From contig JABTUL010000001.1 of assembly GCA_015075425.1 (NCBI GenBank), positions 2,046,001 to 2,110,000 of the forward strand: 64,000 nt of DNA, read 5' to 3'. Numbering within the stretch: the stretch's first letter is position 1; the number at the start of each line of letters is the position of its first letter. Below, piece by piece: positions 1-8,135 of this stretch. Position numbers and translations under genes: made by a program. The notes under the pieces were generated by a model that saw only the letters and a program-made list of their open reading frames with translations, was not told the origin of the DNA and searched no databases. The DNA is from Spirochaetales bacterium. GTDB taxonomy: Bacteria > Spirochaetota > Leptospiria > Leptospirales > Leptonemataceae.

Positions 1-2313
1 TTTCACCTTCCGCTCTATCGACACACTGTCTATCGGAAGGAAAGCGAAGTAATGGCTGCTTTCTGGCTGTACAGCCACCGCCGCTCTACCGCTGGCGATA
101 AAAAAAGCTACCGGCGCATCTTCAATACGATTGTCGAGCATGATGAAACGGGAAAGCGCAGTCGCCTTCTTTTTTTTCCGCTGGTATTCTGGAAAGCAGC
201 GCCCGATGGCTATTTTCATTTCCCGGTTGTATTTCATAGCAACCATAGCCCCGGAGAGAACGGCTGCAGTCTGGCTTTGCTTGGCCTGGCCTACGCCAGC
301 TGCAAAAATCAGAATCGAGAATGGACGGCCGGAGCACTGGGTCTCTATTTCCGCCACAGGAGGGCTGACAGCGAACGTTTCTGGGTGATGCCCGTTTACA
401 ATCGCTTCAGCAGCCCGAAGAAACGTACAGTCTATCGCTTCCCTCTGTTCTATGAACGGGAAACAGAAACAGAACACTACAGATTGAATGTTGCGCTCAG
501 CACCACAACAGGCGTGACCCTGGTTTCTCCGGAACTTCAGCTGGGCACGGAAGAAGGCGGCCTTTATTTTGATTATTCTTTAAGTTTTTTGGGGAATCTA
601 TTCAGCTGGGAGAGCCGTTTGTATCTGCGGCAGCCGCCGGCACGAAAATTACGGGAACTGGAAAAAGTGCATCGCTCCGGGCAGCTTAAAACGGATGCGC
701 CGCAAGAATCGATCCGGCCGCCCAGCTTGCAGCAGAAATTCATCTGGAAGAAAGAAAACTACCGGCATTACTACGGCTGGTCTGCCCTCTTTGGACTGGT
801 GGCCAAAAAATACGCCGATGGCTACCATCATATGCGCATTCTACCAGGATACTGGCATACCTACCATGAAAGCCAGAAGGATGTGGTTACATGGACGCCT
901 GTGTTTTATCGCTTCAAGTATGAAAAGCTGGAATCGCTTTATGTGTATCCGATACTGCCATTACCACTCTACAGCTACCAGCGCACAGAAACGGAGATCC
1001 GCGACAGCGTTTTTTTGTGGTTTTACAGTTCCCGGCAAACAGTGGACGGAAAGGAAAAAAGCCTGAGCCTTTTCTGGTCTCTTTTTCGTTTAGAAAAAAA
1101 TCCAGCCGGATCAAGCCACCGGCTACTCCCATTCTATGCAATGCGTCGCTGGCAGGAGTCGGACGGAGAAAATATCACCCGAAACAAGCGAATACTATCG
1201 CCTTTTTACTATTCACGATCCATAGAGAGGCCTGATGGTAGCCGCACAGAAAAACGAATGGTTTTGCCGCTTCCCGTTTACTATGTCAGTAAAAACCTGG
1301 ATAGAGAGGGAAACGTTCGCGAGGAAAGCAGCTTCGTTGCGGGTAGCTATTCTTACAGAAAGGGTAGCGACTATGGATCGGCTTTCCTGCCTTTCTATCG
1401 CAACAGCAGCCGCAAGCTGGAGAATGGAACGGTGCATACTTCCCGCTGGAATCTGCTGCACTACCGCCGCACATCAACTACAGTGGCCGGCTACCGCTAC
1501 GAAAAACGGGCCGTCCCTGGCTTTCTGCCGCTTTACGGAAGCCGGGAAGAACAAAGCACGGATGGCAATTTCAGGAAGAGCCATTACTTTTTTCCCCTTT
1601 ATTACGTAGAACGTGGCAATAAATACTATGAGTCCCTTTTCTTACCCGGAATTTTTATTCACCAGTCAGAGCACTACAGCCGTTTCAATGCTCTGTATCT
1701 CTATGACCGTCAGGAGTATAAAGAAAGCCAGCTGGTAGTCCAGGGCTATTTGTTTCATCTCTGGCAATCCACGCAGGGGAAGGACTTCAGCCGCTACAGG
1801 CTGGGCTGGGGGTTGCTTTTTTCCCGCACCAACTATGCCGGTGAGGATTACCGCCAGAACATACTCTGGGCATTCAATTCCAGGCAGGGATCGGATTACC
1901 ATCACAGCTTCTGGCCCTTTTACTGGTTCGATCGCACGGGATCGCGTGAAGTCACTGCCCTCCTTGCTCCCCTGGGTTATTACAGGAGTCTGGATGCCGA
2001 CGGCGAACTTTCTTATAGCCTGGCAACTCTCGGTCACTACCACAGGGTAGATCGCTCGGAACGGAAGAGCCGTTTTCTTTTAGGCTGGGGACTTCTGTAT
2101 ACAGCGCGAACCGAGGGAAGCCGTGGCTACCAGTCAAAGGGCATTTTGTGGAATATTCTCTGGCGAAACCAGAAAGAAACTGACAACGATTATGAAAAAA
2201 CCAGCATCCTGGGGGGCCTCATTTACAGTAGAACACGACTCAAGGGGCGGCAGTGGCAGCGCTTCTTTGGCCTTTTCCGGACCGGAGATGAGACGCCGCG
2301 CAACTTTCCCTGA
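1..2313 (+). CDS. Large Tyr/Trp-rich repeat protein, 5' end cut by window edge
   Basis: I do not recognise a named family. The first in-frame ATG is at 52, but the frame is open from base 1 and the residues before that ATG (FHLPLYRHTVYRKESE) match the repeat pattern of the rest. The gene therefore almost certainly begins left of the window and 770 codons are visible. The protein is built of degenerate units alternating a short hydrophobic/aromatic strand (LPFY, FPLYY, LPLPVYY, GLLFSR, NILW) with charged turns such as RPDGSRTEKR. This alternation looks like repeated beta-hairpins, possibly a beta-barrel or extended beta sheet; that is inference. No signal peptide can be judged because the N-terminus is missing. 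It abuts the convergent EVE gene with no spacer and is probably not part of the sugar locus. Confidence 0.75.
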   Translation, partial: FHLPLYRHTVYRKESEVMAAFWLYSHRRSTAGDKKSYRRIFNTIVEHDETGKRSRLLFFPLVFWKAAPDGYFHFPVVFHSNHSPGENGCSLALLGLAYASCKNQNREWTAGALGLYFRHRRADSERFWVMPVYNRFSSPKKRTVYRFPLFYERETETEHYRLNVALSTTTGVTLVSPELQLGTEEGGLYFDYSLSFLGNLFSWESRLYLRQPPARKLRELEKVHRSGQLKTDAPQESIRPPSLQQKFIWKKENYRHYYGWSALFGLVAKKYADGYHHMRILPGYWHTYHESQKDVVTWTPVFYRFKYEKLESLYVYPILPLPLYSYQRTETEIRDSVFLWFYSSRQTVDGKEKSLSLFWSLFRLEKNPAGSSHRLLPFYAMRRWQESDGENITRNKRILSPFYYSRSIERPDGSRTEKRMVLPLPVYYVSKNLDREGNVREESSFVAGSYSYRKGSDYGSAFLPFYRNSSRKLENGTVHTSRWNLLHYRRTSTTVAGYRYEKRAVPGFLPLYGSREEQSTDGNFRKSHYFFPLYYVERGNKYYESLFLPGIFIHQSEHYSRFNALYLYDRQEYKESQLVVQGYLFHLWQSTQGKDFSRYRLGWGLLFSRTNYAGEDYRQNILWAFNSRQGSDYHHSFWPFYWFDRTGSREVTALLAPLGYYRSLDADGELSYSLATLGHYHRVDRSERKSRFLLGWGLLYTARTEGSRGYQSKGILWNILWRNQKETDNDYEKTSILGGLIYSRTRLKGRQWQRFFGLFRTGDETPRNFP

Positions 2314-2724
2314 TCATCCCCTGGAAAGCTCAAGCACCAGATCAAACTCTTCTCTGGTAAACGGCATGACAGAAAGTCGGCTCTGGCGAGCGAGCAGACT
2401 CTCTTTGAGTGTCGGATGGGCTTTCACTTCTTTGAGGGTGACGGGCCGTTCAAGTGTGCGCTCGTATTTCAGATCTACACAGCACCAGGGCTCATTTTCC
2501 GGAGCGGCTGGATCATGATAGTGTTCCTTTACAACCGATGCCAGGCCGACCACAGCTTTCTCCTTCCCAGTATGATAGTACAGCACCTGATCACCCCGGC
2601 GCATGGTCTTCATATTGCGCATGGCTGCAAAACCGCGTACGCCATCCCACATGGCCTTTCCGTCGCCCTTCAGATCCGCCAGCGAGTAGTCTTCAGGCTC
2701 TGATTTGACCAGATAGTAATTCAT
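2314..2724 (-). CDS. EVE domain protein (thymocyte nuclear protein 1-like)
   Basis: A 136-residue protein that is essentially one EVE domain (PUA-like fold). The start [17 protein letters not shown], the MWDGVRGFAAMRNMK segment and the GDQVLYYHTG segment are the usual landmarks. EVE domains bind modified nucleotides in RNA or DNA; the ligand here is unknown. The ATG overlaps the stop of the upstream coiled-coil gene (ATGA), so the two are probably co-translated. A helper of nucleic-acid quality control or defence is plausible next to a nuclease-like partner, but this is only context. The stop codon abuts the stop of the convergent repeat gene. Confidence 0.85.
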   Translation of the reverse strand: MNYYLVKSEPEDYSLADLKGDGKAMWDGVRGFAAMRNMKTMRRGDQVLYYHTGKEKAVVGLASVVKEHYHDPAAPENEPWCCVDLKYERTLERPVTLKEVKAHPTLKESLLARQSRLSVMPFTREEFDLVLELSRG

Positions 2725-3515
2725 AGAATCTTACCCTGGGTGGACAGACAGTAGGCCCCCGCAGCACGGATGGCGTCGCGGGCTTCCCTGCTGGCCCGAT
2801 ATCCAAAGAAAATGACCCGCACCTCTCCCGTCAGTGTAGGTCGAGCCAATTCCGTAATTTTCAAAAATCGCTCCACTTCCGATGGGGTAATATTGCTTTT
2901 CACTTCACCAAGAATCGTGATGGGACGACCATCCAGACTACCGGTGAGAAATAGATCGATTTCCTGGGGCTTTCCCTTTAACTCCAGTTCAAAGCGACTG
3001 CAATCATCCGTCTTCAGGGGCCAGTATCTCTCCAGGATTTCCGGAACAAATTCAAGGGCAAAATCTTCCAGAGAACCACCCAGAGCGTCAGAAAGACCAC
3101 CGACCTGCCGGGCCAGCAAACGCACTGCCCGGGAGGTTTCCTCCTGAGCCCGCGACAGCTTCTCGACAGATTGTTCTGTGCGTTGCTGCGCCGTAGCGAG
3201 CTCCTCCACGCGCTCTTCTGTGCGTTGCTGCGCCGCGGCGAGTTCCTCCACGCGCTCTTCTGTGCGTTGCTGCGCCGCGGCGAGATCTTCCACGTGTTCT
3301 TGCGTCTGACGCAAGGAAGATGCAAGCTCCTTGACACCGGCTGATAGATCGCGGACATTCTCCGAGAGGTCCCCGACAATCTCTTTGAGCTCGTGAAAGT
3401 CCGATGCATGAACGAGGCTATTGTAACTTTCATGGATAGTCTGAGCCAGGAGCCGGGCCTGATCGGGATTGAAAGCCCTGAGGAGATTCTGCTCTAAGTG
3501 CTCTATGGTTGGCAT
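2721..3515 (-). CDS. Coiled-coil protein with C-terminal PD-(D/E)XK-like domain
   Basis: 264 residues. Residues about 40-140 form a long coiled coil with a 14-residue near-perfect repeat ([14 protein letters not shown] type). Residues about 150-264 look like a restriction-endonuclease-type fold: E-x-D (EIDLFL, about 185-190) followed by GEVKSN (about 203-208), the usual E/D...ExK pattern. Similar proteins (DUF3782-like, coiled coil plus nuclease-like end) are common and largely uncharacterised. No partner methylase is nearby. The ATG at 3515 lies only 6 bases after a good -10 box, so the transcript may be leaderless. It is translationally coupled to the EVE gene downstream. Nuclease activity is inference. 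Confidence 0.75.
   Translation of the reverse strand: MPTIEHLEQNLLRAFNPDQARLLAQTIHESYNSLVHASDFHELKEIVGDLSENVRDLSAGVKELASSLRQTQEHVEDLAAAQQRTEERVEELAAAQQRTEERVEELATAQQRTEQSVEKLSRAQEETSRAVRLLARQVGGLSDALGGSLEDFALEFVPEILERYWPLKTDDCSRFELELKGKPQEIDLFLTGSLDGRPITILGEVKSNITPSEVERFLKITELARPTLTGEVRVIFFGYRASREARDAIRAAGAYCLSTQGKIL
3179..3304. repeat. 42-bp tandem repeat, three copies, in coding sequence
   Basis: Three head-to-tail units begin at 3179, 3221 and 3263, each opening tgcgttgctgcgccg. The first two are nearly identical and the third decays at its end. Each unit encodes 14 residues, two heptads of the coiled coil. A multiple of 3 and 7 lets copy number change without breaking frame or heptad register. 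Confidence 0.9.
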
Positions 3516-3521
3516 GACGAG

Positions 3522-3550
3522 AGAATACTACACATATGGCGGGAAGTCAA
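3522..3550 (-). promoter_or_regulatory. Candidate sigma-70 promoter of the coiled-coil gene
   Basis: On the minus strand TTGACT (3545-3550) is followed after 17 bases by TATTCT (3522-3527). That is five of six and four of six matches to the -35 and -10 consensus at ideal spacing. The -10 ends 6 bases before the ATG at 3515, so transcription would start at about the A of the start codon. Confidence 0.45.
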
Positions 3551-3638
3551 TAAAAAATTGAGGCCCGAAGATGAAATTGCACAGGAAACTGAGGAAGCGT
3601 CCGGCATACAGGATAACTTGACTGCGCGGAATGAAACC

Positions 3639-3670
3639 AATGAGACATAATTGCAGCATTATGTCTCATT
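3639..3670 (-). terminator. Perfect 12-bp inverted repeat downstream of rmlB
   Basis: AATGAGACATAA (3639-3650) and its exact reverse complement (3659-3670) flank an 8-base loop. It lies between the rmlB stop and the promoter of the next gene, where a terminator for the rmlB operon would be expected. It is AT-rich and lacks a clear U tract on the minus strand, so a Rho-independent terminator is likely rather than certain. A protein-binding palindrome is the alternative. The rest of 3516-3709 shows only the promoter described above. Confidence 0.5.
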
Positions 3671-3709
3671 ATTTGTGCCAATAAAATGCCCCGGTAGTTC
3701 CCGGAGAGT

Positions 3710-4786
3710 TCAGGCACCGTATTGGCGTGCATAGTACTCATGGTATTCCCCTGAAAGAATGCCTTCCCACCAGTTCCGATTCTCTATATACCAATCCACG
3801 GTTTCTTCGAGAGCACGGTCGCCTGCCTGCGTGGGCTGCCAGCCCAGCTCGCTTTGAATCTTGCTTGAATTGATGGCGTAGCGCCGGTCATGACCGGGCC
3901 GGTCCGCAACAAAGGTTATAAGGCGATCATGCGGCGCGCCCGCAGGTCGCTTCTGATCCATGATCCGACAGATGGCGCGCACAAGGTCGAGGTTCGTTCT
4001 TTCCCGGGAGCCACCGATGTTGTAACACTCTCCCACCCGCCCCGCTGTAAGAAGAAGGGCAAGGGCCCGGCAGTGGTCAGAGACAAAGAGCCAGTCACGC
4101 ACCTGCTGCCCATCGCCGTAGACAGGCAGTGGTTTGCTCTGTAAACAATTCAAAATGATTAGCGGAATCAGTTTTTCTGGAAACTGAAATGGCCCGAAGT
4201 TGTTGGAACAGTTGCTGATGATTACGGGCAGTCCGTAGGTATGGTGGTAAGCCCGGGCCAGATGGTCAGAGCCAGCCTTACTCGCTGCATAGGGCGAATT
4301 GGGCCGGTAGGGGGTCTCTTCCGTGAAGGCCCCCGTCGCTCCGAGCGACCCAAAGACTTCATCGGTGGAAACGTGCAGGAAAAGCCGATTCGGCCGGTCC
4401 GCCACGCTCTGCAGGGACAAAGCGCCTGACCAGGACTTACGAACGGCCTCCAGCAGGTGGAACGTGCCCAGGACATTGGTGCGAACAAAAGCCTCAGGAC
4501 CTGCAATGGAGCGATCCACGTGGCTTTCTGCGGCCAGGTGGATCACGTGCGTGAACTCGGTGGAAGCGAAAAAAGAATCGAGGGTTGGGCGATCGGTGAT
4601 GTCGAGCCGCTGGAAGGTAAGACGCGGGTCGGCGGCGACGGCGGAGAGGTTCTCCAGGTTTCCCGCGTAGGTGAGGGCATCAATGACCGTGATGCGCCGG
4701 GCCAGGTTACTTTTTAGTGCGTGGTAAACGAAATTGGAACCGATGAAGCCGGCGCCGCCGGTGATGAGAAGATGGGGGAAGGTCAT
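3710..4786 (-). CDS. rmlB: dTDP-glucose 4,6-dehydratase
   Basis: Converts dTDP-glucose to dTDP-4-keto-6-deoxyglucose, the branch point for dTDP-deoxysugars. The 358 residues match the family length. Visible: the Rossmann motif TGGAGFIGSNF near the N-terminus, STDEVFG carrying the catalytic Thr-Asp-Glu, YAASKAGSD with the Tyr-x3-Lys pair, and SNNFGPFQFPEKLIP. I chose the ATG at 4786 (MTFPHLLITGG); an in-frame TTG lies two codons upstream. It is last in a minus-strand trio with two glycosyltransferases. RmlC and RmlD are absent from the window, while rmlA, fdtA and fdtB are nearby. The 4-keto product is therefore probably directed to a 3-amino sugar rather than rhamnose. Confidence 0.95.
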   Translation of the reverse strand: MTFPHLLITGGAGFIGSNFVYHALKSNLARRITVIDALTYAGNLENLSAVAADPRLTFQRLDITDRPTLDSFFASTEFTHVIHLAAESHVDRSIAGPEAFVRTNVLGTFHLLEAVRKSWSGALSLQSVADRPNRLFLHVSTDEVFGSLGATGAFTEETPYRPNSPYAASKAGSDHLARAYHHTYGLPVIISNCSNNFGPFQFPEKLIPLIILNCLQSKPLPVYGDGQQVRDWLFVSDHCRALALLLTAGRVGECYNIGGSRERTNLDLVRAICRIMDQKRPAGAPHDRLITFVADRPGHDRRYAINSSKIQSELGWQPTQAGDRALEETVDWYIENRNWWEGILSGEYHEYYARQYGA

Positions 4787-4865
4787 GTTCAATAATCCAG
4801 GGCCTCGGTGGAACTCGAGGCAAGCCTTAAGTCAGAATGGAGGGAAATTTTCCCGGGATGGCATT

Positions 4866-5993
4866 TCAGTCCTTCGGGGCAATCGCTGCTTTAAAAGCAT
4901 ATTCCGTCGCCTCCGATGCCAATCTTTTTTGCGCTTCCTTCTTGATTGATGGATTTGAGAAAGCCCATTCCAGGCCAGCAACCAGATCGCCGGGAACTGA
5001 AGTCCGGACCAGCCGACCCAACTCGTATTCCCTGGCAATAGTACCGATGGCTCCGCTGTCCGAGGCAAGAACCGGTTTTTCGAGAAGTGCGGCCATCATA
5101 AGAGTCCCGGAAGATCCAATCTGGGCCGGGTGAACAACAGCCATAACATCAGCAGAGTTCGCCCAGAGATTCAATTCGGAATCAGAAAGGAAGCCTTCGA
5201 TAACAATAAGGCGACGGGCCACTTCCGGGTTCTCTTCCTTAAGCCGGGCCAGGCGCTCGCGGATACCGGTGCTAAATTCTCCAGCAAGAACCAGTCGTCG
5301 GTCCGGAAGCAACCCCGGACCGGCTGCAAATGCGGCTATAAGCTCCATTGTTCCTTTCCGCTCATCCTGACGACCAAGGCTGGCAACGATCCTTAGATGA
5401 GGTGACAAACCCAGGACTTTCCTGGCTCGGGACCTTGGAATTCGGCGTCCCTGTGCCGGATCGGGACAGGAATGAAATGCGAAGGGCCAGATGCCACGGG
5501 TTTGCCAGTACCGCACAGCGAGTGGATCCAGAAAGTAGAGCCGATCAACGCATCCTGATTTACCGTATAGAAATGTTAGACCACGCTTCAGGGCGGACTT
5601 GAGTCGTTCCAGCATCGCAGCGGGCGGATAGGCATAATTTGCCTGAAAGATTATCCCGGAAAGCAAACAGGATCGGGGAAGGAACAAATAAAGCAAAGGC
5701 AATACAGGCAAGAAGGCATCTATAAAAGGAATGAATAGTGTCCGCACATTGTATCGCCGCGAAAGTCTGCAGAGCTTCCATATTTTATACAATACAGGCC
5801 CATCCGATATCGGCAGGCGGACGACTGTAGGCGGCAGGCCTATCTCCGGGGCATTCAGCACAGTTGGGGAGCCTGCAAGGAGGACATGCCACCCTCGCGA
5901 CAAGTATGCCTGCGCGACCAGCCGCACAAAGCGGAGGAAATGCCCGCCACGCCTGGATTCATAGAGCAGGCAATACTTTAGTTCCGATTCCAT
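4866..5993 (-). CDS. GT4-type glycosyltransferase
   Basis: 375 residues with GT-B architecture. The N-terminal half reads ESRRGGHFLRFVRLVAQAY, a donor-independent GT4-like start. The C-terminal half has the nucleotide-sugar domain: LRIVASLGRQDERKGTMELIAAF, the ADVMAVVHPAQIGSSGTLMMAALLEKPVLAS segment and a final GRLVRTSVPGDLVAGL. The usual EGFG box is replaced by QIGSSGTL, so this is a divergent member. It should add one sugar to a lipid-linked glycan at the inner membrane face. It lies 6 bases after the next upstream GT4 gene and 79 bases before rmlB. Donor and acceptor cannot be read from sequence. Confidence 0.8.
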   Translation of the reverse strand: MESELKYCLLYESRRGGHFLRFVRLVAQAYLSRGWHVLLAGSPTVLNAPEIGLPPTVVRLPISDGPVLYKIWKLCRLSRRYNVRTLFIPFIDAFLPVLPLLYLFLPRSCLLSGIIFQANYAYPPAAMLERLKSALKRGLTFLYGKSGCVDRLYFLDPLAVRYWQTRGIWPFAFHSCPDPAQGRRIPRSRARKVLGLSPHLRIVASLGRQDERKGTMELIAAFAAGPGLLPDRRLVLAGEFSTGIRERLARLKEENPEVARRLIVIEGFLSDSELNLWANSADVMAVVHPAQIGSSGTLMMAALLEKPVLASDSGAIGTIAREYELGRLVRTSVPGDLVAGLEWAFSNPSIKKEAQKRLASEATEYAFKAAIAPKD

Positions 5994-5999
5994 GAAATC

Positions 6000-7091
6000 T
6001 CAGGCGATATACCGATAGAAATCACCCGTCTGCCTGGCACATTTTTCCCAGGAAAACCGCTTGCTGCGCTCCAAACCTTTTTGTGCAAGAGTTTCCCGAA
6101 GCCGTGCATCTGTACAAATATTCTCCAGATTGTAAATAAGCTCGGGCTCGGAGCGCGGATCAAAATACATAACTGCCTCCCCCCCAACTTCCGGTAGCGA
6201 TGCAGCCCGCGAAGAAATAACCGGACATCCCGCACTCATCGCCTCGAGAAGAGGCAGACCAAAACCCTCATACAAGGAAGGATATACAAGAGCAAGCGCC
6301 GTTCGGTAAGCCCATCGCAGGTCTTCATCCGAACCAGCCATGTGCCTGATTCTGCTTTGAAGGCCAAGATCATGAAAAAGCTTTAACTCAGAAGGGGTAA
6401 AGGCCCCGCCTCCGAAACAAAGGAGGCCCGTTTCAGCGGGGAGACGACAGTGCGCGAAGGCATTGATCAGAAAGTGAAAGTTCTTATAAGCCCCTCTTTG
6501 TCCAACATACAAAAAAGTGTTCCCGGTCTTTTGTCCCGGGCCCGCAGCCCAGAAGGCATGGTCGACACCCAAGGGCGTCACAGCTATTCTATCCGAAGGT
6601 ATCCTGTATCTATCCATCAAATCCTGTGCCGTGCATTCGGATATGGCGAGCAGGCCATCGGCGCTCTGGAATGCTTCCCTGCGCATGCGCATGGCACCTG
6701 CGTGCATCAGGCCTGGAAAATGCTCGGGGATCAGATCATAACAGGTTGAAACCTGCCTGCGTACCCATTTTGGTCTTACCGGGCTGTAATCAAAGGAGCG
6801 GTGATAGACATTAGCGGTAGATTCGGGAAGGGAATTCAACCAGATTCCATTCAATTTCCGATATAGACTGCGACTGAATGGAAAGGATGGAGACTGCCTG
6901 TGCCAGCAGGATTGCAGCCTGGAACTGGAGCGCAGAACATTCTCGCTTGCCGCCGTATAACCAAGGAACAAATACAATTTCATCTTGCGGGAAAGGAGCG
7001 GAATAATTTCGCGATAGTATCGGGTGATGCCCCCACTGGATTGAAGCAGAAAAATGGTTCCTTCAATCAATACGGTTGGAAAATGAATCAA
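6000..7091 (-). CDS. GT4-family glycosyltransferase
   Basis: 363 residues. N-terminal acceptor domain [20 protein letters not shown], then [33 protein letters not shown], and the donor-site motif [16 protein letters not shown] with the two family glutamates. It resembles mannosyl/rhamnosyltransferases of O-antigen loci. The frame opens directly after a stop codon and has no ATG before residue 37, so the TTG at 7091 is the most likely start; a GAAAGAG lies upstream. It is the first gene of the leftward rmlB operon and is divergent from rmlA. It is a paralogue of 22834-23964, sharing the VLxxGxIFxxQxxGGIxRYxxE opening. Confidence 0.88.
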   Translation of the reverse strand: MIHFPTVLIEGTIFLLQSSGGITRYYREIIPLLSRKMKLYLFLGYTAASENVLRSSSRLQSCWHRQSPSFPFSRSLYRKLNGIWLNSLPESTANVYHRSFDYSPVRPKWVRRQVSTCYDLIPEHFPGLMHAGAMRMRREAFQSADGLLAISECTAQDLMDRYRIPSDRIAVTPLGVDHAFWAAGPGQKTGNTFLYVGQRGAYKNFHFLINAFAHCRLPAETGLLCFGGGAFTPSELKLFHDLGLQSRIRHMAGSDEDLRWAYRTALALVYPSLYEGFGLPLLEAMSAGCPVISSRAASLPEVGGEAVMYFDPRSEPELIYNLENICTDARLRETLAQKGLERSKRFSWEKCARQTGDFYRYIA

Positions 7092-7238
7092 TCAGTAACT
7101 CTTTCGTCAGTAGATATGATGCCAAATCGATAGCTTCTTTGGAGCGGGCCAAGGATTTTTTCAGAAACCCCGATAGCTCCTCATTCAAACCGCAAAAACT
7201 TGACGACAGCTCACATCCCCGAGCACTGGACATCATTC
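7092..7238. promoter_or_regulatory. Divergent intergenic region between GT4 and rmlA
   Basis: 147 bases separate the start codons of the leftward and rightward operons, so promoters for both should lie here. A TTGACG occurs at 7199-7204 on the plus strand but has no convincing -10 partner. I could not identify either promoter with confidence. Confidence 0.35.
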
Positions 7239-8135
7239 ATGAAGGGAATTGTCCTTGCGGGAGGAGCGGGCAGCCGCCTGTATCCTCTGACTATGGCAGT
7301 ATCAAAACAGCTTTTACCCGTTTATGATAAGCCTATGATCTACTACCCGATCGCCACATTGTTCCTGGCCGGGATCCGCGAAATTGCTATAATTTCAACG
7401 CCCCGTGACCTTCCGGCCTATGAGATATTACTCGGGAACGGTGAGGACTTCGGGGTCCAGTTTCACTACGTCGAGCAAACCTCACCCAGAGGGCTCGCCG
7501 AAGCATTCCTGCTCTGCAACGACTTTATCCATGGGAGTTCCGTAGCTCTGGCTCTGGGAGACAACATCCTACATGGAGCCCGCCTGAGCAGCTTACTGCG
7601 CAGAGCAGTGCGAATGGTTGAGAACAAGGGGGGGGCCGGTATTTTTGGCCACGCAGTTCGGAACCCCTCGGACTATGGGGTCATGGAGCTGGACTCGCAT
7701 AAGAAGGTACTGTCGATCGAAGAAAAGCCAGTAAAGCCGCGAAGCCCGTGGGCAGTGATCGGGCTATATTTCTATGACGCATCGGTTACCCAAAAAGCGC
7801 GCCGTGTAGAGCCCTCGGCAAGAGGGGAGCTGGAAATTACTACTATCAACCAGATGTACCTTTTAGAGGGCGCTCTGACCGCGCATTTTCTGGGCCGGGG
7901 CTTTGCATGGCTGGATTCCGGGACGCAGGAATCACTTGCCGATGCAACCAATTTCATTCGCGTGGTAGAAGAGCGCCAGGGTACAAAGGTCGCCTGCCTT
8001 GAAGAAATTGCTTTCCGATCCGGTTGGATTGGCGCGGAAAAGCTGCTGGCCCGGGCAAAAAAACACAAGGGAACGGTTTACGGGGCGTATCTGGAGTCGA
8101 TCCTATCACAAATACCGGGAACGGAAAGCCTTTGA
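7239..8135 (+). CDS. rmlA: Glucose-1-phosphate thymidylyltransferase
   Basis: Makes dTDP-glucose from dTTP and glucose-1-phosphate, the first step of dTDP-deoxysugar synthesis. The 298 residues match the usual length. Visible: the nucleotide-binding loop GGAGSRLYPLTMAVSKQLL followed by PVYDKPMIYYP, ALGDNILHG, VIEEKP-type KVLSIEEKPVKP, and FAWLDSGTQESL near the end. An in-frame TTG 13 codons upstream gives a longer frame, but the ATG at 7239 gives the canonical MKGIVLAGG start. It is first in a rightward operon with the membrane protein, fdtB, gtrB-like and fdtA genes. Confidence 0.95.
   Translation: MKGIVLAGGAGSRLYPLTMAVSKQLLPVYDKPMIYYPIATLFLAGIREIAIISTPRDLPAYEILLGNGEDFGVQFHYVEQTSPRGLAEAFLLCNDFIHGSSVALALGDNILHGARLSSLLRRAVRMVENKGGAGIFGHAVRNPSDYGVMELDSHKKVLSIEEKPVKPRSPWAVIGLYFYDASVTQKARRVEPSARGELEITTINQMYLLEGALTAHFLGRGFAWLDSGTQESLADATNFIRVVEERQGTKVACLEEIAFRSGWIGAEKLLARAKKHKGTVYGAYLESILSQIPGTESL

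Noticed and set aside
52-2313. Start of the repeat protein at the ATG at 52
   Set aside because: The frame stays open to base 1 and the upstream residues fit the repeat, so the gene is truncated by the window rather than starting there.
3179-3304. CRISPR array
   Set aside because: The units are tandem without spacers and code for coiled-coil heptads.
3014-3433. Shifted-frame 139-codon open frame inside the coiled-coil gene
   Set aside because: Arises because the 42-bp repeat keeps all frames open; the main frame carries the heptads and the nuclease-like end.
3547-3741. Minus-strand open frame of 64 codons between rmlB and the coiled-coil gene
   Set aside because: No ribosome site, overlaps the rmlB end and the inverted repeat, and the translation is featureless.
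8024-8131. 36-codon N-terminal extension of the membrane protein into rmlA
   Set aside because: The TTG that overlaps the rmlA stop gives a hydrophobic N-terminus directly; the extension is charged and overlaps rmlA coding sequence.
3710-8135. dTDP-rhamnose pathway
   Set aside because: rmlA and rmlB are present but rmlC and rmlD are not in the window; fdtA and fdtB types point to a 3-amino sugar instead.
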